From Prunus persica (taxonomy: Eukaryota > Streptophyta > Magnoliopsida > Rosales > Rosaceae): a stretch of DNA of 64,000 nt. The translations under genes and the position numbers were made by a program. Position 1 is the stretch's first letter. Each line of letters opens with the position of its first letter. Positions 61,352-64,000 of this stretch are shown here, piece after piece. Under the pieces are notes generated by a model that had not been told where the DNA came from, did no database searches, and saw nothing but the letters and a program-made list of their open reading frames with translations. The stretch covers positions 9,787,574-9,851,573 of the forward strand of contig NC_034015.1 of assembly GCF_000346465.2 (NCBI RefSeq). Reading direction: 5' to 3'.

Positions 61352-61909
61352 TTGCCACTGTGTGTAGTCAATGTAGTGACTTATGTGATCCCAATGAATA
61401 CTATTGTATATTTGTTGTCTAATTGCATGTGCATTTTGGTATTTTTAGGTAATCCTAATATGTTTACAGTGACCATGTATCACAAAGGCATATTTAGTGA
61501 GAATTTCTATGTTAGAGGTGATACTGCCTATTTTGATTATGTTGATAAGGACAGATTGTCTATGGTTGAAGTAGATTATATGGTTCAGGAATTGGGTTAT
61601 TTGGAAGGAATTATACTATATCATTATAAATTACCTGGACATTCAAACTTTCTCACCTTACTGTGGTATGATGAAGCTGTAGTAGATATGTGTGCATTAG
61701 TTCTAGAATTTAAGGAGATTGAGATATATCTAGAGCATTTAGACTGTGACGTTGAAGACTGCCTTAAAAGTAAAGAATTCCAATCTAGTTCTGCGGTTGA
61801 GAAAAAGTGTAAAGTGCTTATTGAGGAAATACATGAGGAACATCCCCTGGCAATTATACCATGTGGAAGCAAAGCTGGAGTTGACACTAAGGTTGAGAGT
61901 GGCTGTTAG
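61352..61909 (+). pseudogene. N-terminal fragment of a MuDR/MULE-type transposase (PB1-like domain)
   Basis: From about 61459 the frame reads MFTVTMYHKGIFSENFYVRG, then DYVDKDRLSMVEVDYMVQEL with YHYKLPG. This resembles the PB1-like domain at the N-terminus of plant MuDR-type transposases. A splice acceptor (ggtatttttag) at 61449 suggests the upstream part of the open frame is intron. The frame stops at 61909 after about 150 residues. The SWIM zinc finger and DDE transposase domain are missing, and the palindromic repeat begins about 40 bp further on. Confidence 0.6.
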
Positions 61910-61949
61910 ACTGGGGTTGAGACTGGAAATGTGATTGGAAATGAGGAGC

Positions 61950-62400
61950 ACCACGTGGCTATACTGTTAAATAGCCGATCGGCTATACTCTAGGTCAATC
62001 CTCTTTTTTCTTTTCTTTTTTACTAGGCCCTTGGCACATGCTCACGCATGTGCCACTTGGTTTTCTTTTTTCTTTTTTCTTTTATTTTTAGAATTAAGAA
62101 AAAATAACATGGGTAGTTATATTCCATAAAAGTATGACCTATTATCTAATTTTGTTTTAAATTTTAATTGTTCTTAATATGAAAACAAATGTGAATTTAC
62201 CATATTATCCTCATTTAATTAATAATTTCAATTCTTAATGTTTGAATTAACCAAGAGCATTTTCTGGTATTTTGAATGTTTCACCATTCTCTATCTTTTG
62301 CTTTATATATAGAGATAAATAGTATAGCCGCGCGGCTTGACTGGGGTCCTTTTTTAATTCTTTTTTTATAAATTGTATAGCCACGCGTCTATACTTTTTA
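61950..62400. repeat. Second locus of the GTATAGCC-GGCTATAC palindromic repeat
   Basis: Copies of the palindrome seen at 48950-50112 lie at 61971-61986 (atagccgatcggctat, perfect), 62322-62337 (gtatagccgcgcggct) and 62375-62394 (gtatagccacgcgtctatac). The neighbouring 'ctggggtcctttttt' is also shared with 49050-49065. Confidence 0.8.
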
Positions 62401-63487
62401 GGGCTAACATCATTTTACCCCTTCCAGGTTTGGGGTCATTCTTGAAATGGGGCCATAGAATTTCAATTTTGTCAATTTACTCCTTAATGTTTTAAAATTC
62501 GACCAATTTGCACGTTTCGTCAGTTTGTACATTTGGCCTTCTGTTAAATGATGATGTGGAAAAAGCAGGGTCCACTTTTTTGGCTTAGGTGTAATTAAAT
62601 ATTAAGAAATTATATTAGTTTCTTATTTTTTTATTTTTTTGACAGACCCACCCCCTTCTCCCTCATCCCGACCAAACCCCCCAAACCCTTTTCCCTCATC
62701 CTGACCCCTTCCCCCTCATACAGCTACTGCAATTACTAGAAGAAACCTCAGAATTACTCACAGTGACACCATGATCAACAACTGCCTTCAAGGCCACCAA
62801 TCCGCCATTATCTTCTTCATTAGTATCTTTAGCCTTAGGCATATGTATTTGCCTCTTTACACTCATCTTCATTTGTTGACCCAAAACCCAAACTGGATGG
62901 GAATTGGAATTGGAATTGGAATTGTAGGAACTCGTACACTTGAAAGAAAGGGTGGGATTGGGTTTTGTAGAGATCTTGTAGTTGCGATTCTTCAAAGAAT
63001 TCTGATTAGGTTTTAAATCTTCAAGCCTCATTATCACCAAACCAATTGAATTAACAATTATCAATAGAAAAAGACAGAAAGATTGATTTCAACAAGAAAG
63101 TTGAATGATTTTGTTTCTGCCAAAGTGGGTTTTAGCTAAGCATGTGATTGATTTTGAAGGGTTTGTTGTATAATATGAGAATCAAAATGAAATGAGAGAG
63201 AGAGAGAGATAAGGGGTTACCAGATTCCGACGAAGTGAGATAGGAGAGAGAAAGGAAATATAGGTTTTTATTTTTATTTTAATCTATCAAAATAAAATAA
63301 ATATGATTTCTTAATATTTAATTATACCTAAGCCAAAAAAGTGGACCCTGTGTTTGCCATGTCATACTGACAGAACGTGTAAATTGGTCGAATTTTAAAA
63401 CGTTAGGGCGTAAATTGACAAAATTGAAACTCTGTGGCCCATTTCAAGAATGACCTCAAACCTGGAGGGGGTAAAATGATGATAGCC
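62401..63487. mobile_element. Non-autonomous Mutator-like element with 9-bp target duplication
   Basis: The ends are GGGCTAACATCATTTTACCC and the complement of GGGTAAAATGATGATAGCCC. The inverted repeats extend for about 110 bp with few mismatches. The flanks are tacttttta (62392-62400) and tactcttta (63488-63496), eight of nine alike. The empty site matches the palindrome repeat at 49100-49120 (ggctatactctttacata), so the insertion split one of those units. The interior has no transposase; a minus-strand frame of 122 codons (63064-62696, Asn/Ser-rich) is unassigned. Confidence 0.85.
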
Positions 63488-63506
63488 CTACTCTTTACAT
63501 ATATAT

Positions 63507-64000
63507 AGGGCAAAATTGTAGCAATGGTCCCTGGACTAAGCCTCAACTTTACTTTTCGTCCCTCACATTGCTAAATTGTTACCGTGGTATTTTAATTATG
63601 CCTCCAGTTTTAGAAATCGTCATTTCCGTCATCTCAGTCAACTTTTCTGTTTAATTTGATGACATGGCATGGACAAATTCTACTTGGCATGGGCAAAAAT
63701 GTTGTTTCACACAAAACTTTTTAAAAAATAAATCTCATCTCATATCATCTCTCTCTCTCTCTCATTTCTTCTTTTCCCCACCTCCACCAGATTTCTTCCC
63801 CAATTTCTTATTTCCCCTCTGGCACAGATTAGATTGGCTGAATTTAAATTTCATGCAATCAACTTCTTGTGGCCTTGGTCTTGCTTAGTGTCTAGTCTTA
63901 CCTGTTGATATTTATTATTGCCAATTGTTGTTGTCTGCCTACCGTTGGGTTTACTATTTTATTCTACATGTACATCACTAGGTGGTAGACTATTGTTTGG
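63507..64000. mobile_element. Start of another TIR element, cut by the window end
   Basis: It begins gggcaaaattgtagcaatgg, followed by 'tccctggactaagcctcaac' and 'cgtccctcacattgctaaat', a terminal style common to plant Mutator-like non-autonomous elements. A (CT)n run lies at about 63751-63763. The other end lies beyond 64000, so neither the repeat nor a target duplication can be confirmed. Confidence 0.45.

Noticed and set aside
61971..61994. Helitron 3' terminus (hairpin followed by CTAG)
   Set aside because: The hairpin plus CTRR pattern is suggestive, but no TC 5' end, helicase or A|T insertion site was found. It is kept only as a hypothesis under the palindrome finding.
1..64000. tRNA, rRNA or known microRNA genes
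   Set aside because: No T-arm plus anticodon cloverleaf, ribosomal segment or recognisable miRNA was seen by eye. A covariance-model search would be needed to exclude them.

Overview
The window is plant nuclear DNA: intron-split genes, A/T-rich spacers, and many class I and class II transposon remains. The gene set (RRP12-like, an At1g65710-like protein, a PIG3-type quinone oxidoreductase, a villin fragment, an EIX-type receptor-like protein) is that of a eudicot. The Harbinger ORF and receptor style resemble woody Rosaceae; this is an inference, not proven here.

Layout. 130-12932 (minus): an 18-exon RRP12-like ribosome-biogenesis gene, whose introns carry a LINE relic, a ~1 kb TIR element and a small MITE. 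13267-14632: a probable hAT-like element in the divergent spacer. 16172-18752 (plus): a two-exon Ser/Arg-rich, potentially myristoylated protein of the At1g65710 type, carrying two 1-base frameshifts. 19577-27891: the 3' module of a Tat-like Ty3/gypsy retrotransposon (antisense ORF, ~34-copy 118-bp tandem array, second ~93-bp array, polypurine tract, LTR), preceded by an inverted partial copy of its antisense ORF. 28000-33000: spacer with foldback elements and a possible PPR relic. 33050-34627 (plus): an intronless type II membrane protein of unknown function. 37321-38953: a hAT element with an exact 8-bp target duplication. 40365-40508 (minus): a 47-residue ORF that looks protein-coding. 44302-48234: the quinone oxidoreductase gene, with a duplicated upstream segment and a PIF/Harbinger element in the likely 5' intron. 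48390-50977 (minus): villin pseudogene fragments, one duplicated, enclosing a repeat rich in a 20-bp palindrome. 52064-54622 (minus): an intronless receptor-like protein. 56090-58552 (minus): a decayed Ty1/copia pol with an LTR. 58690-59850: two tandem repeat families. 61352-61909: an N-terminal fragment of a MuDR-type transposase, followed by more of the palindromic repeat, into which a MULE-type element with a 9-bp target duplication has inserted. A further TIR element starts at 63507 and runs off the window.

Functionally, the host genes are unrelated housekeeping, redox and immune-receptor genes; nothing suggests a pathway cluster. The unusual parts are the repeats: the satellite-like array in the Tat 3' region, the dispersed palindrome, and an oxidoreductase 5' region shaped by duplication and transposon insertion. 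Exon limits were worked out by hand from splice sites and reading-phase continuity; family names come from recognition, with no database search.
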